Assembly (NCBI GenBank): GCA_020851785.1
Contig: JADZCC010000034.1
Coordinates: 1 to 64,000, forward strand
DNA: 64,000 nt
From: Anaerolineales bacterium
GTDB taxonomy: Bacteria; Chloroflexota; Anaerolineae; Anaerolineales; Villigracilaceae
Direction: 5' to 3'
A model generated the notes under the pieces. It was not told the DNA's origin and did not search any database. It worked only from the letters and a program-made list of their open reading frames with translations. The stretch's first letter is position 1. Each line of letters starts with the position of its first letter. This document shows positions 42,091 through 54,182 of the stretch, one piece after another. Made by a program: the position numbers and the translations under genes.

Positions 42091-42126
42091 TTTCTGAATT
42101 CTCACATGAAAGGACAATCCTGTCAA
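42085..42126 (-). promoter_or_regulatory. Leaderless promoter with palindromic operator (site 2)
   Basis: -35 TTGACA (42126-42121), 17 bases, -10 GAGAAT (42103-42098), 7 bases, then the ATG at 42090, so the transcript starts on or next to the start codon. The 15-base operator ATTCATTTTCTGAAT (42085-42099) overlaps both the last two bases of the -10 and the start codon. Wider arms AGAATTCA and TGAATTCT (42082-42089, 42095-42102) form a perfect 8-base inverted repeat. Confidence 0.8.
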
Positions 42127-42166
42127 GCAAAGTTGCGCTTCCAGCCATCAAGCGCTTGAATCTATT

Positions 42167-43300
42167 TTAGGGTTTCAGACGGGAAGTTACAACGCTAAAA
42201 ATTTGATCGTATTGGCGCGCCACAGTTTCAATCTCAAAGTTTTTGGCGTGTTCCAAACTCGCCTGACGGAACTGCAGTATAAGTTCCGGGTTGGAAAGCA
42301 GTTGTTCCAAAGCGCGGACAAACCCCGCCGTATCGGTACGCTCCACCAGAAAACCATTCCGTTGAACAAGGTCTGCAAAGCCGCCAATGTCGCTCACTAC
42401 AAAAGCCAGCCCTTTGGCCAGAGCCTGCACGCCCACCACCGGCAAGCCTTCGGAGAGGGACGGCATAAAGAGGATATCGCTTTTGGAGAACGCCGCCAGC
42501 ACATCTTCTGTGCGAACCCAGCCAGGCAGGTCAAACCGTTCAGACATGCCAAAATGTTCAACCTCCCGCTTAACTTCTTCATAAAGCGGGCCATCTCCAA
42601 GCATGGCGCATTCCCAATTCAACTGTTTCAGGCGCGCCAGAGTTCGCACAATGGCCAGCGGATTCTTTTGCGGCATAAAACGCCCGGCAAAAACAATTTG
42701 CGCCGGGTGATTAAGTTCCAATGGCGCCGGGGCAAATTGTGAAAGATCAATTCCATTGGGGATAACCTTTACATCCACGGCATAGGTTTTTAAGGCCAAT
42801 TGTCGGGTATATTCGCTGACTGCGACGACAGCCTTTGCCCGTCCCCAGATTGGAGGCGTAAACGCTTTGATCCAGCGAAACCACCGATCCGTTTTTTCAG
42901 GAACGCCGCCGGGCACGTCGCCCAAATGAACCGTCAGCGCGTAGGGAACGCCGCTGAGGCGGGAAAGCAAATAAGCCAGCGCTCCAGAGGGAACGGCAAA
43001 GTGCGCGTGAATCAAGTCGGGCTTGTCTTTCAGGATCAACCGCAAGCCGGCAACCAGCCCGAAAAAGATGTACCCAGCCAGGGTCAGAAATGAGGCACGG
43101 TACATCTCCCGGCGCAAAGACCCAACCCGGACAATCTTTATTCCATGGATAGTTTCAACGCGCGGAAGTTCTCCATAGTGGTCCGTTAAGATAGTTACGG
43201 TATGTCCCAATTTAACCAATTGAGCCGCTATGTCGTAAGCCGCCTGCCCACCGCCGCCGCCGATTGGGGGAAGTTCATGCGAGAGCGTCAAGATCTTCAT
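42167..43300 (-). CDS. Glycosyltransferase family 4
   Basis: 377 aa. LSHELPPIGGGGGQAAYDIAAQL is the Gly-rich N-terminal loop; the C-terminal domain has IVFAGRFMPQKNPLAIV, MLGDGPLYEEV and the EGLPVVGVQALAKGLAFVVSD donor motif, with the second Glu of EX7E replaced by Gln (VQAL). It is the last gene of block 3 (gmd operon), 3 bases after the GT2 gene. Soluble. Confidence 0.87.
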   Translation of the reverse strand: MKILTLSHELPPIGGGGGQAAYDIAAQLVKLGHTVTILTDHYGELPRVETIHGIKIVRVGSLRREMYRASFLTLAGYIFFGLVAGLRLILKDKPDLIHAHFAVPSGALAYLLSRLSGVPYALTVHLGDVPGGVPEKTDRWFRWIKAFTPPIWGRAKAVVAVSEYTRQLALKTYAVDVKVIPNGIDLSQFAPAPLELNHPAQIVFAGRFMPQKNPLAIVRTLARLKQLNWECAMLGDGPLYEEVKREVEHFGMSERFDLPGWVRTEDVLAAFSKSDILFMPSLSEGLPVVGVQALAKGLAFVVSDIGGFADLVQRNGFLVERTDTAGFVRALEQLLSNPELILQFRQASLEHAKNFEIETVARQYDQIFSVVTSRLKP

Positions 43301-43303
43301 TCG

Positions 43304-44263
43304 TCAAGAATTTTCAGGGGGAAAGCCGATCCGTTTATGAACAATATAGATCGTTTTCTTCTGCGATTCGTGGTAGGTGCGCGCGAGCAGTTCGGCAATC
43401 AACCCCATCAACACGGATTGAAAGCCAAGGATGAAAAACATTACGCCAATTTGAAAAAATGGCGAGCTTAAAATTCCCACCATGAAGAAAATGCGCCGAA
43501 CGATCAGATAAGCCAACAAAAGTACGCTGGCGATAATCAGGAGCATTCCCGTTCCGCCAAATACATAAATCGGCTTGGAGCCATAACTGACCAAAAATTT
43601 AACTGTAAATAAATCCAGAATGACTTTGACGGTTCTTTCCAGCCCATACTTGGTCTTTCCAAATTTGCGGGGGTGATGGTTAACCGCCACCTCGGTAATC
43701 TTCGCGCCAACCGAGCTGGCATAGACCGGAATAAAGCGGTGCATTTCTCCGTAAAGCCGAAACCCCTCCAACACATCCCGCCGGTAAGCCTTGAGCGTAC
43801 AGCCGTAATCATGAAGTTTTACGCCCGTTACGTAAGAAATGAGGGAATTGGCAACCATGGAAGGGAAGTTGCGGGTAACGGCATTGTCTTTGCGGTTTTT
43901 ACGCCAGCCGCTCACTAAATCATAGCCTTCGTCCAACTTATCCAACAGCATTTTGATGTCCGCCGGATCGTTTTGCATGTCTGCATCCAACAGGACAATG
44001 ATCTCGCCACGAGAATGATCAATTCCGGCGGCGATGGCCGCAGTTTGTCCAAAGTTGCGGCGAAACGAAACCACCCGAATATGTTCCGGGTCGCGTAGCG
44101 CCTGTTCGGTCAGCCCGGCCAGACTCTGATCGCGACTTCCATCATTTACAAAAATCGCCTCCCATTTTAAATTTAACGGGGAAACCGCCTGATAGATGGC
44201 GTCAAACAAAAACGGGAGATTTTCTTGCTCATTATAAACAGGGATAACCAGCGATAAGTTCAT
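43304..44263 (-). CDS. Family 2 glycosyltransferase with two C-terminal membrane helices
   Basis: 319 aa. GT-A domain: LSLVIPVYNEQENL (3-16), NDGSRD (40-45), DADMQNDP (93-100). Two hydrophobic helices at about 230-255 and 263-293 give the topology of ArnC, GtrB and Dpm1-like enzymes, which load a polyprenyl phosphate with a sugar from a nucleotide donor. It would thus supply the donor for GT-C proteins such as the one encoded directly upstream, with which it overlaps by four bases (ATGA). Confidence 0.88.
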   Translation of the reverse strand: MNLSLVIPVYNEQENLPFLFDAIYQAVSPLNLKWEAIFVNDGSRDQSLAGLTEQALRDPEHIRVVSFRRNFGQTAAIAAGIDHSRGEIIVLLDADMQNDPADIKMLLDKLDEGYDLVSGWRKNRKDNAVTRNFPSMVANSLISYVTGVKLHDYGCTLKAYRRDVLEGFRLYGEMHRFIPVYASSVGAKITEVAVNHHPRKFGKTKYGLERTVKVILDLFTVKFLVSYGSKPIYVFGGTGMLLIIASVLLLAYLIVRRIFFMVGILSSPFFQIGVMFFILGFQSVLMGLIAELLARTYHESQKKTIYIVHKRIGFPPENS

Positions 44264-46107
44264 TTGATTCTCTTAAATACTCTCAAGCGACTGCCTTCCA
44301 AACAGGAGGTACTTTCTGGAGAGCGGGGTAATTCCTCAAAAACCTGCGGGGATAAAAACGATTTCCAGGAAGGGTAACGCCATTCTTCAAGGATGATTAT
44401 ATCCGCTTCGTTCCTCCAGCGTTGCGCCAATTCGCTGTTCCACAAGCCATACTTGAGCAAGGCATCCGTGTTTTCAAATCCCTGACGAAAAGCATAGCCA
44501 TCATTCACCTGGGGCGGATAAATTCGGGCATACGGGGCGTACAGGAGCGGCACAACGGACAAGCCGCCTTCCCAGTAAACTGAACTATCCGTAGGAATGG
44601 CCTGATTAAGATACGCGCCAATTTTCTCATTGGCTGAGATGACATCCAGGTTGCATTCCACAGCGCCTTGCGCGCCCGCCAGGATTGGGGAGAGCGCCAC
44701 CCCGGCCAACAGAAAGAAAACCGACAAGCCATACGCGTAGTTATATTTTAGTTTCAAGTTGATCAGATACCCAAGGCAGACAATGAATCCGCCCACGAGC
44801 AGGCCCAACCCGGTGGAAGCGATCCGTTTCAACAGGTTCTGTTCAAATGCAAATTTATTATAGAGCGTCTCTCCCAGGGTGGTTAGCCCTGGCAGAATTT
44901 TTCCATCTCCGAGGCGTGGAACAGGCCAATTCAACACCCATTTACCCGTATCTTCAAAGGACGCAAAGCCGATTCCCGCCGCGACGACAATGGCAACCGC
45001 CAGAGTCAAAATCCAGAGATATTGATTGGGGGTCTTGTTCCAAAACCCAAGCAAAGCGAAGACCAGAATCACCCCGAGGATATTGAAAAAAGAAAGGTAG
45101 GGGGCAAAGCAAAACACGCAATAGCTTCTGTCGAGCGATGCGGAAGAATGGAGATAGAGCAAACTCAAAAACAGGACGCTCAAAAAGACAATGGCTCGAA
45201 AAACTGATTTTTCCTGCAGTTCCTTGCGTTGCGGCAAAAGCAAAATGGAAAACAGTCCACCTGTCAGCGCGAAGAAATGCCAGCGGAAGCCCTGAAAAAA
45301 GGATAACACACGGTTGGGCGTGGAAATATCCGGGCGCCAAATGGAGCTACCGCCGCTGGGAGTCAGATAGGCGTTCAGAGCCGCAGAACGGAATGGAAGC
45401 CAAATAACCCAAATTTGTAAAATTTCCGGCCAATAAATAATATGCCCAATTACAAACACCGCGCCGCCCGCCAAACCAGACCAAAACGCCGCCTTCCAGC
45501 CATGTTCCCAAAGGATATACAGGATTAAAAGTGGCAGAGTTAAAACCATATTTTGCCTGGCTAAAATCATCAAACTGGCCAGCACAGAACCAAGGATCAA
45601 CTGCCAGAGCGGGCGGCGCGCACCCACGGAAAACACCAACACCCAGGCGATAAAAAACGCCACCAAACTTTGCGAAGCGCCGACGCTATAGACCTTGATC
45701 ACCGCCGGACTCAACGCCAAAACCCAAATGGAAAGCGCGGCAAACCAGCGATTGCTTAAACGGCGCGTTACAACCCACATGCCCAACAAAGCCAGCAGAG
45801 CCTGTAAGACCGCCAAATATCTGCCAGTGCGCATTCCGGCGCCAAAGATATCCTGAACGTATCCGGGGATTAAAAAAGCCAGCGGAGCCTTATTCGTCCA
45901 AAAGCCATAAGGCTGAAAAGGCTGATAAACCCCTTCTGCAAAGAGCAGTCCCTTGTACAAATATCCGCCTTCGTCCAAGTTGGAAGGCGTGGTGTGGGCA
46001 AATAGAAGCGCCTGAATTAGGTAGATGAATGCGCCAAGTAACGCGAGGAGTTCAGGCGTCCAAGTTGGCCAGTTTTTGTTTTTTAAGGCGCGAAACAAGG
46101 AATCCAT
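44260..46107 (-). CDS. GT-C type membrane glycosyltransferase
   Basis: 615 aa with about 12 hydrophobic helices and a soluble C-terminal region of about 135 residues. The loop after the first helix, TTPSNLDEGGYLYKGLLFAEG, has the acidic pair of GT39 enzymes (LDEG). It is coupled by ATGA overlap to the GtrB-like GT2 enzyme that would make its lipid-linked donor. The start at 46107 (MDSLFRALKNKNW) lies 11 bases after gmd; a longer frame reaches into gmd without a ribosome site. Confidence 0.75.
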   Translation of the reverse strand: MDSLFRALKNKNWPTWTPELLALLGAFIYLIQALLFAHTTPSNLDEGGYLYKGLLFAEGVYQPFQPYGFWTNKAPLAFLIPGYVQDIFGAGMRTGRYLAVLQALLALLGMWVVTRRLSNRWFAALSIWVLALSPAVIKVYSVGASQSLVAFFIAWVLVFSVGARRPLWQLILGSVLASLMILARQNMVLTLPLLILYILWEHGWKAAFWSGLAGGAVFVIGHIIYWPEILQIWVIWLPFRSAALNAYLTPSGGSSIWRPDISTPNRVLSFFQGFRWHFFALTGGLFSILLLPQRKELQEKSVFRAIVFLSVLFLSLLYLHSSASLDRSYCVFCFAPYLSFFNILGVILVFALLGFWNKTPNQYLWILTLAVAIVVAAGIGFASFEDTGKWVLNWPVPRLGDGKILPGLTTLGETLYNKFAFEQNLLKRIASTGLGLLVGGFIVCLGYLINLKLKYNYAYGLSVFFLLAGVALSPILAGAQGAVECNLDVISANEKIGAYLNQAIPTDSSVYWEGGLSVVPLLYAPYARIYPPQVNDGYAFRQGFENTDALLKYGLWNSELAQRWRNEADIIILEEWRYPSWKSFLSPQVFEELPRSPESTSCLEGSRLRVFKRIK

Positions 46108-46118
46108 AAAATTTATAG

Positions 46119-48681
<2,563 letters not shown>

Positions 48682-48685
<4 letters not shown>

Positions 48686-49830
48686 AGCCCCACTTTTACC
48701 ACATTCAAGATTTTTTCCTCCCGCCGTACCCAGCTAAACTGGGTCACATCTTTGCGCGCCTGAGTTCCCAACCGCATCCGCAAAGGCTCGTCCGCCAGCA
48801 AGTTTTCAATTGCGTTTCGCCAGTTCGCCACACTCTGTTCATTACCAGCCGCGCCCACAAACGCACAATTCTCAGGGTTCAACACTTCGCGGATCACGGG
48901 CAAATCTGCGCAGAGGATCGCGCGCCCCGAAGCCATGTATTCAAACATCTTCATCGGGTTAATCACTTCAGCAATGTCCTGCCCGCTACTGGCTGAAATC
49001 GAATTTGAATACGGCATCAGCAAAACATCGGAAGCGGCCTGATACAAATGAATCAATTCATGTTTGACGAAGCCAGTCAGCGTGACGTTATTTACGCGCG
49101 CTTTCTGTAATTTATCGCGCCAAGACTCCACTAACTCTGGCGCGCCGCCCACCCACAAAAAGTTTACAGCAGGCATTTGTTGGGCCAGCGCAAACAACAG
49201 TTCTGCGCCACGCCCAGGATAAATATGACCGGTAAAGCCAACCGTTAACCCCTGCTTTAAATTTAATTGATTACGCGCTTCGGCCGGACTTGCCAAATTT
49301 TGATAGCGTTCCAACTCCACGCCGTTCGGCGCGACAAGGAGCGTCTCCCGCTCAAGCTGTAAACGGGTCGAGCGTTCTAAAACATTGCGCAACGCCAAAG
49401 TAGTGACTGTCATCCACTTTGGGCTTTTGGCTTCCCAAAACTGTCTCAGCCACCAGGCGCCCATTCGACCCGCCACATCGGCGTGCATTTCCAAAATCAC
49501 CGGGTACCCCAGCCAGGCTCCCAGCGCCGCAGATTGCGGAAGCCAGGTGTAGATCAAATCCGGCTTAAATTCTTTCACAGCCTGCTGGGCATGAAAAAGA
49601 AAGTCAAAGCGTTTGAGCAGTTTGACCGATGGGAGAAACTTAATTTCAGGAACGCGGCGCACCCCATAATGCATGGACAGCGACTCGGCGTCTGGGGTTT
49701 CGGTTTCCTGGGGCGCAAACAGCTTGATCTCATGATTTAACTGCAACAAGGCCTGCGCCACCTTCATGGCCTGAATGGAGTTGGCCGTCAGCGATGGAAT
49801 GCGCGAGTTAGTGATCAGCGCAATTTTCAT
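48682..49830 (-). CDS. Glycosyltransferase family 4
   Basis: 382 aa. MKIALITNSRIPSLTANSIQ opens the protein (the T-A-N-S-I-Q-A turn is common for this subgroup). Then VAPNGVELERY, VGFTGHIYPGRG, WVGGAPELV and the donor region SASSGQDIAEVINPMKMFEYMA, in which the usual EX7E pattern is shifted to PMKMFEYMASGRAI. The ATG at 49830 overlaps the flippase gene by 23 bases; a much longer frame within the flippase is a shadow. Confidence 0.83.
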
Positions 49831-51139
49831 TTTTACGAATCTCCCGAACGCCGCGTAGAGCCATCGCCCCAACCGAAGCGACATAATAAAACGAAAGCAG
49901 AGCGCCCGCCGCAACAATTCCATATTTTGGAACGAGCCAAAATGCCAACGCCACTTTGAGCAAGCCAACGATCAACGTGACCCAAATTGGGTAATTGGGC
50001 AAACTTAGCGAAAGCAGTAATGGACGATTCCAAAAAAGAATGTAATTAAAAACAAGACCGATTGTGAGCGCAACAAGCGCGGGATAAGCATTGATAAATT
50101 TTTCGCCGGAATATATCAAAATAATCCAACGCCCAAAAAAGATAAAACCAAGCCCAATCAACAGATTGTATGCAAATGAAAGCGTTGTGATCTTGCGTAG
50201 AAAATCTTTTAGCTCATGCCAAGTTTTTTGCACAGCAAGACGATTGATTTCGGGGAATGTGGTTGTAATCAACGGGTCGGCGGGAATGGCGACAAAATTG
50301 ACGATTGTATAAGCCACGCTGTATAAACCGACCATCTCGGTAGGTAGAAAAAGCGCCACCCACAACAATTCGCTTTCTCGAAATATTTTGATGATCGTGG
50401 CGCTGATGTTTGAGCTCACGGCAAAATAAATCAATTCTTTTGTCGTCCTTAATTTTGAGAGTGGGGTTTTCCACCAGGCGCTTCCAAGCTGTTTTCGTAA
50501 TTGAATCTGGGCCATGCTAAAAATCCCCAAGCCCAGGACAACTTTACCAAGCAAATAGGCAATTAAAACAAAAGCCAGCGTCCCGTTCCAGAAATATGCG
50601 ACCCCAATCATCACTGTGACCAAAATATTTTGCGTCAGGTTGAAAATTCCCTGCCATTCAATTTTATGCGTCGTTTGCAAAATGCCGATAGCGGTTTCAA
50701 GGTTGAAGCTCGCCAGCAAACCCAGCGCGTATAAAGAAAACATCCATGCAATGCCAGTGGCTTCGGTGAAATATTTTTCCGCCAAGCCTGCTGAAAATAC
50801 AACAACCAAAAAGGCAAGCAGAGAAACTATTCCTTCTGCCAAGCTCGCGGCTTTTATCACTGCTGAAGCGTTTTCTTTCTCGCCTTTGGCAAGATGTTCG
50901 CCGCCATATCTAACGACCAATTCGCTCATCCGAAACGACAAAACGCTATTCACCGTTGAAGCGTAAACCATCACGACACGAATCAATCCCAACCCTTCGG
51001 GCGCGAGTAAACGCGCAACCATAATCCCCTGCAAGACGCTTAATCCCAAGCTGACGGCATTCGCGCTGAGCAATTTTCCACTGGAACGCAAAACGCGCCC
51101 AAAGAGCGGATCAGTTTTAAGTTTTTCCAAAAAAGGCAT
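49808..51139 (-). CDS. Wzx-type polysaccharide flippase
   Basis: 443 aa with 12-14 hydrophobic helices. SLGLSVLQGIMVARLLAPEGLGLIRV is the family N-terminal pattern (R-L-L-x-P-E-x-x-G). Start is the ATG at 51139; a TTG two codons upstream is possible. It has its own upstream gap of 66 bases and begins block 4. It is not a close duplicate of the flippase at 32722, so the two may serve different glycans. Confidence 0.87.
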   Translation of the reverse strand: MPFLEKLKTDPLFGRVLRSSGKLLSANAVSLGLSVLQGIMVARLLAPEGLGLIRVVMVYASTVNSVLSFRMSELVVRYGGEHLAKGEKENASAVIKAASLAEGIVSLLAFLVVVFSAGLAEKYFTEATGIAWMFSLYALGLLASFNLETAIGILQTTHKIEWQGIFNLTQNILVTVMIGVAYFWNGTLAFVLIAYLLGKVVLGLGIFSMAQIQLRKQLGSAWWKTPLSKLRTTKELIYFAVSSNISATIIKIFRESELLWVALFLPTEMVGLYSVAYTIVNFVAIPADPLITTTFPEINRLAVQKTWHELKDFLRKITTLSFAYNLLIGLGFIFFGRWIILIYSGEKFINAYPALVALTIGLVFNYILFWNRPLLLSLSLPNYPIWVTLIVGLLKVALAFWLVPKYGIVAAGALLSFYYVASVGAMALRGVREIRKNENCADH

Positions 51140-51162
51140 GGACAAGATTATAAACGCTCCAT

Positions 51163-51200
51163 AAAAAAAGCCTTCGGAGTTCTTACAGAACTCCGAAGGC
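51163..51200 (-). terminator. Rho-independent terminator of the wbpA operon
   Basis: In the minus direction GCCTTCGGAGTTC, loop TGTAA, GAACTCCGAAGGC, then seven T. A perfect 13-bp stem 6 bases after the stop of the epimerase gene. It ends the long transcript that starts at or above 56859. Confidence 0.95.
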
Positions 51201-51205
51201 CGCGA

Positions 51206-52177
51206 TTACGGCGTCAGCACGTCTTTGGCCCACGCGCGCTCTTCGTGATACCATTTGATTAAGTTCGCGAGCCCCTCGCGTAAGTTGACCTGCGGCCTCC
51301 AGCCTAGCATTTCTTTGGCTTTGGTCACGTCCGCCTGATTGGTGAGCATATCCGCCAGGTTGGGCGGGCCATGCTGAACGATGGCCTGCTTGCCGGTCAA
51401 TTCCTCCACAATTTCCACCAATTGATTAATCGAAATCACCTCATGCCCGCCGAGGTTAATCACTTCGTAGCCCAGCGGCTTTAGGGCGGCAATGGTGCCG
51501 CGCGCAATGTCGTCAATGTAGGTAAAGCCGCGCGACTGGTTGCCGTCGCCATTAATCCGCACCGGCTCGCCTTCCAAAATCCATTTCACAAAGCGGAACA
51601 TGGCCAAATCTGGCCGGCCAGCCGGGCCATACACTGTAAAGTAGCGGACAATTGTCGTATCAATCCCATACAAATGATGGTACGCATACGCCAACGCTTC
51701 GGCGCCTTTTTTGCTCGCGGCATACGGTTGCATGGGCTCGCTACTGGAGGCCGTTTCCGGCGTGGGATAGGGCGGGTTTTCGCCATAAATGCTGGAGGTG
51801 GAAGCCAGGATAAATTTCTGACACTCAAACTGACGGCAGACTTCCAGCATGTTTAGCGTACCAGTCACGTTTGATTCAAGGAACGTCCACGGATCATCCA
51901 CGCTAAAGCGCACACCCGCGCGCGCGGCCAGGTTGATCACGCCGTCCAATTTCTCGCCTTTGAACAGGTCAATCGTTTTCTTCTCTGAAATATCCGCGTG
52001 GTGGAATTTAAAACCCGGCAGGGCTTTTAGATTCTTCAAGCGATATTCTTTCAAACGCGGATCGTACGCCGCGTTGAGGTTATCAATCCCCACCACCGTA
52101 TGGCCCTGCTCAATCAGCATGTGCGCAGTGCGCGCGCCAATGAAGCCCGCCGCGCCCGTTATCAGATAATTTCCCAT
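51206..52177 (-). CDS. NAD-dependent epimerase, UDP-glucuronate 4-epimerase-like
   Basis: 323 aa. TGAAGFIG (7-14), STSSIYG (126-132), Y152-A-A-S-K156 and RYFTVYGPAGRPDLA (178-192), the last being characteristic of UDP-glucuronate 4-epimerases and close relatives. Adjacent to wbpA (2-base gap), which makes a UDP-uronic acid, so a UDP-uronate substrate is plausible. It could also be a WbpP-like UDP-GlcNAc(A) 4-epimerase. Ends just before the terminator. Confidence 0.83.
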   Translation of the reverse strand: MGNYLITGAAGFIGARTAHMLIEQGHTVVGIDNLNAAYDPRLKEYRLKNLKALPGFKFHHADISEKKTIDLFKGEKLDGVINLAARAGVRFSVDDPWTFLESNVTGTLNMLEVCRQFECQKFILASTSSIYGENPPYPTPETASSSEPMQPYAASKKGAEALAYAYHHLYGIDTTIVRYFTVYGPAGRPDLAMFRFVKWILEGEPVRINGDGNQSRGFTYIDDIARGTIAALKPLGYEVINLGGHEVISINQLVEIVEELTGKQAIVQHGPPNLADMLTNQADVTKAKEMLGWRPQVNLREGLANLIKWYHEERAWAKDVLTP

Positions 52178-52179
52178 CG

Positions 52180-53502
52180 CTACAACCTCACGACTTTTTC
52201 AGAATTTTTGGAAAGTTTGCCAGTTGCGTTCCGCGTATCAAACACAAAGCTGGCGGATTCAATAATCGCCGCGTAATCATATTGCTTGTGGTTGGTGACG
52301 ATGATCGCCGCATCCGCCGCCTTCACCGCCGCCATTAGATCGGTAACGCTGTCCATTTGCCAGCCGTCGTATTCATGATGAATGTGCGGAATATACGGGT
52401 CGTGATATTGCACGTCTGCGCCTTTCTTGCGGAGCAGGCCAATCACATCCAACGCCGGAGATTCGCGCACGTCGTCAATATCCGGCTTGTAGGCCACGCC
52501 CAAAATCAAAACTTTTGAGCCTTTCAAGGTCTTGCCGCGATCGTTCATCGCATCCAACATGCGCGAAACCACATAACGCGGCATGTTCGTATTAATCTCA
52601 GATGCCAGATCAATAAAGCGTGCGTTGTAATTAAAAGATTTCATCTTCCACGAGAGGTAGAGCGGGTCAATCGGAATGCAGTGGCCGCCCAGCCCCGGCC
52701 CGGGCGTAAACTTCATAAAGCCAAACGGCTTGGTGGCGGCGGCTTCGATCACTTCCCAGACATCCACGCCCAATTGCTCGCACATAATCGCCAACTCGTT
52801 CACCAGCCCAATGTTGATCATGCGGAACGTATTCTCCAACAGTTTGGACATTTCCGCCGCTTCTGCAGTGGAGACTTGATAGACAGTCTTAATCGCGCCT
52901 TCATACCAGGCCGTGGCCACTTCGCCGCACGCCTCGGTGATTCCGCCCATCACTTTGGGCGTGTTGATGGTCGTAAAATCCTTGCGGCCGGGGTCCACTC
53001 GTTCCGGGGAAAATGCCAGGAACCAATCTTCGCCGACTTGCAATCCATGCTCAAGTCCCAATTTAGGCAGGAGCAGTTCGCGGGTCGTGCCTGGGTAGGT
53101 GGTCGACTCTAATACCACCACCATGCCCTTATGCACATACTTCGCCAGTTCTTCCGTGGCGGAAATAATAAAAGACATATCTGGGTCGCCGGTTTGGCGC
53201 AAGGGCGTCGGCACACAAATGCTCACCGCGTCCATTTCCTGCAACACCGAAAAATCTGTAGTCGCGGTGAACTTCCCGCTTTGAATCAGCTTCGCCACGG
53301 CTTCATTTTTCACGTCGGGGATATAAGACTCGCCTTTGGCGAGCGCGTCCATCTTCCTTTGGTCTGGGTCCACGCCAGTGACCTGGAACCCCGCCTCGGC
53401 AAAGACCACCGCCAACGGCAGGCCCACATAGCCCAGCCCCAAGATGGCCATTTTCGCATCTTTGTTTTTTAAGCGCTTGATCAAATCTTCTTTAATTGAC
53501 AT
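52180..53502 (-). CDS. wbpA: UDP-N-acetyl-hexosamine 6-dehydrogenase, WbpA-like
   Basis: 440 aa, three-domain UDP-sugar dehydrogenase. GLGYVGLPLA (22-31), FSPERVDPG (164-172), catalytic Cys275 in GLGGHCIPIDP and the C-terminal UDP-binding domain with GVAYKPDIDDVRESPAL. The ERVDPG and HCIPIDP forms mark WbpA/TviB/WecC enzymes acting on UDP-GlcNAc or UDP-ManNAc rather than UDP-glucose. With wbpB, wbpE and wbpD at 38980-41609 it completes the first four steps towards UDP-GlcNAc3NAcA. It follows the uracil-DNA glycosylase gene by 25 bases. Confidence 0.9.
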   Translation of the reverse strand: MSIKEDLIKRLKNKDAKMAILGLGYVGLPLAVVFAEAGFQVTGVDPDQRKMDALAKGESYIPDVKNEAVAKLIQSGKFTATTDFSVLQEMDAVSICVPTPLRQTGDPDMSFIISATEELAKYVHKGMVVVLESTTYPGTTRELLLPKLGLEHGLQVGEDWFLAFSPERVDPGRKDFTTINTPKVMGGITEACGEVATAWYEGAIKTVYQVSTAEAAEMSKLLENTFRMINIGLVNELAIMCEQLGVDVWEVIEAAATKPFGFMKFTPGPGLGGHCIPIDPLYLSWKMKSFNYNARFIDLASEINTNMPRYVVSRMLDAMNDRGKTLKGSKVLILGVAYKPDIDDVRESPALDVIGLLRKKGADVQYHDPYIPHIHHEYDGWQMDSVTDLMAAVKAADAAIIVTNHKQYDYAAIIESASFVFDTRNATGKLSKNSEKVVRL

Positions 53503-53506
53503 GCTA

Positions 53507-53521
53507 TTTCCATTTCTGAAT
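53507..53521 (-). promoter_or_regulatory. Degenerate copy of the palindromic operator before wbpA
   Basis: TTTCCATTTCTGAAT differs at three of fifteen positions from the gmd site and lies 4 bases upstream of the wbpA start. One half-site is good (CTGAAT), the other poor, and no -10 box is in register, so this may be weak or by chance. Confidence 0.3.
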
Positions 53522-53527
53522 TTGGAT

Positions 53528-54172
53528 TCAAAATAAATTTAGTTGTTTTGGTTTTTCTTCAGGCGCAGAAGTTATCTTTTGCCTTTCAGGCGGCGACTTA
53601 CGGCCCAAGGCCCGGCGCGCTTCCTGTAATTGCTCCGGCAGTTTTGCAAAATCCGTCAAAATAGACGGGCGCAAGGCCGGTTGATGCAAGGCCGCGGCCG
53701 GATGAAACATGGGGATGACAAACCGCGCGCCCATCTTTTGCATTTGCCCATGCACCGCGCTGATCTTCGCGTCCGGAAAAAACTTGTTCATCGAAAAACG
53801 GCCCAACGTCACAATGATACTCGGATTAAGCGCCGCGATCTGCGCCTGCAGATATTCGTCGCAGGCGTCCAATTCCTCCGGCTGTGGGTCGCGGTTGCCC
53901 GGCGGGCGACACTTGACCACGTTGGCGATAAAAACTTCGGCGCGGGTCAGCCCGGCCTGCTCCAGCAGTTGTTCTAAAAATTTTCCCGCCGCGCCCACAA
54001 ACGGACGGCCCTGCTCATTTTCATGAAAGCCCGGCGCTTCGCCAATCAACATCACTTCCGCGTCGGCGGGGCCTTCGCCCGGCACAGGTTTTTTACGCGC
54101 TTCATGCAGGGCGCATTTTTGGCAAACCGCAATTTCGTGGGCAATTCGGGCAAGGGTTTCTTCGGCAGTCAC
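53528..54172 (-). CDS. Uracil-DNA glycosylase, type 4 (iron-sulfur)
   Basis: 214 aa. Removes uracil from DNA. GEAPG (44-48) is the family 4 active-site motif, followed by GRPFVGAAG, and HPAAALH is the second motif. Four Cys (17, 20, 88, 104) placed as in 4Fe-4S enzymes. The start is a GTG with GGAGC before it. The C-terminal 25 residues are a Lys/Glu-rich tail ending QLNLF, resembling a sliding-clamp-binding peptide. Part of the tsaE, tsaB, rimI operon, 10 bases after rimI. Confidence 0.93.
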   Translation of the reverse strand: MTAEETLARIAHEIAVCQKCALHEARKKPVPGEGPADAEVMLIGEAPGFHENEQGRPFVGAAGKFLEQLLEQAGLTRAEVFIANVVKCRPPGNRDPQPEELDACDEYLQAQIAALNPSIIVTLGRFSMNKFFPDAKISAVHGQMQKMGARFVIPMFHPAAALHQPALRPSILTDFAKLPEQLQEARRALGRKSPPERQKITSAPEEKPKQLNLF

Positions 54173-54182
54173 TCTTTTGCTC

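Noticed and set aside
49831..49968. N-terminal extension of the GT4 gene at 48682
   Set aside because: It runs inside the flippase gene with unlike composition, and the GT4 family start MKIALITNS fits the ATG at 49830.
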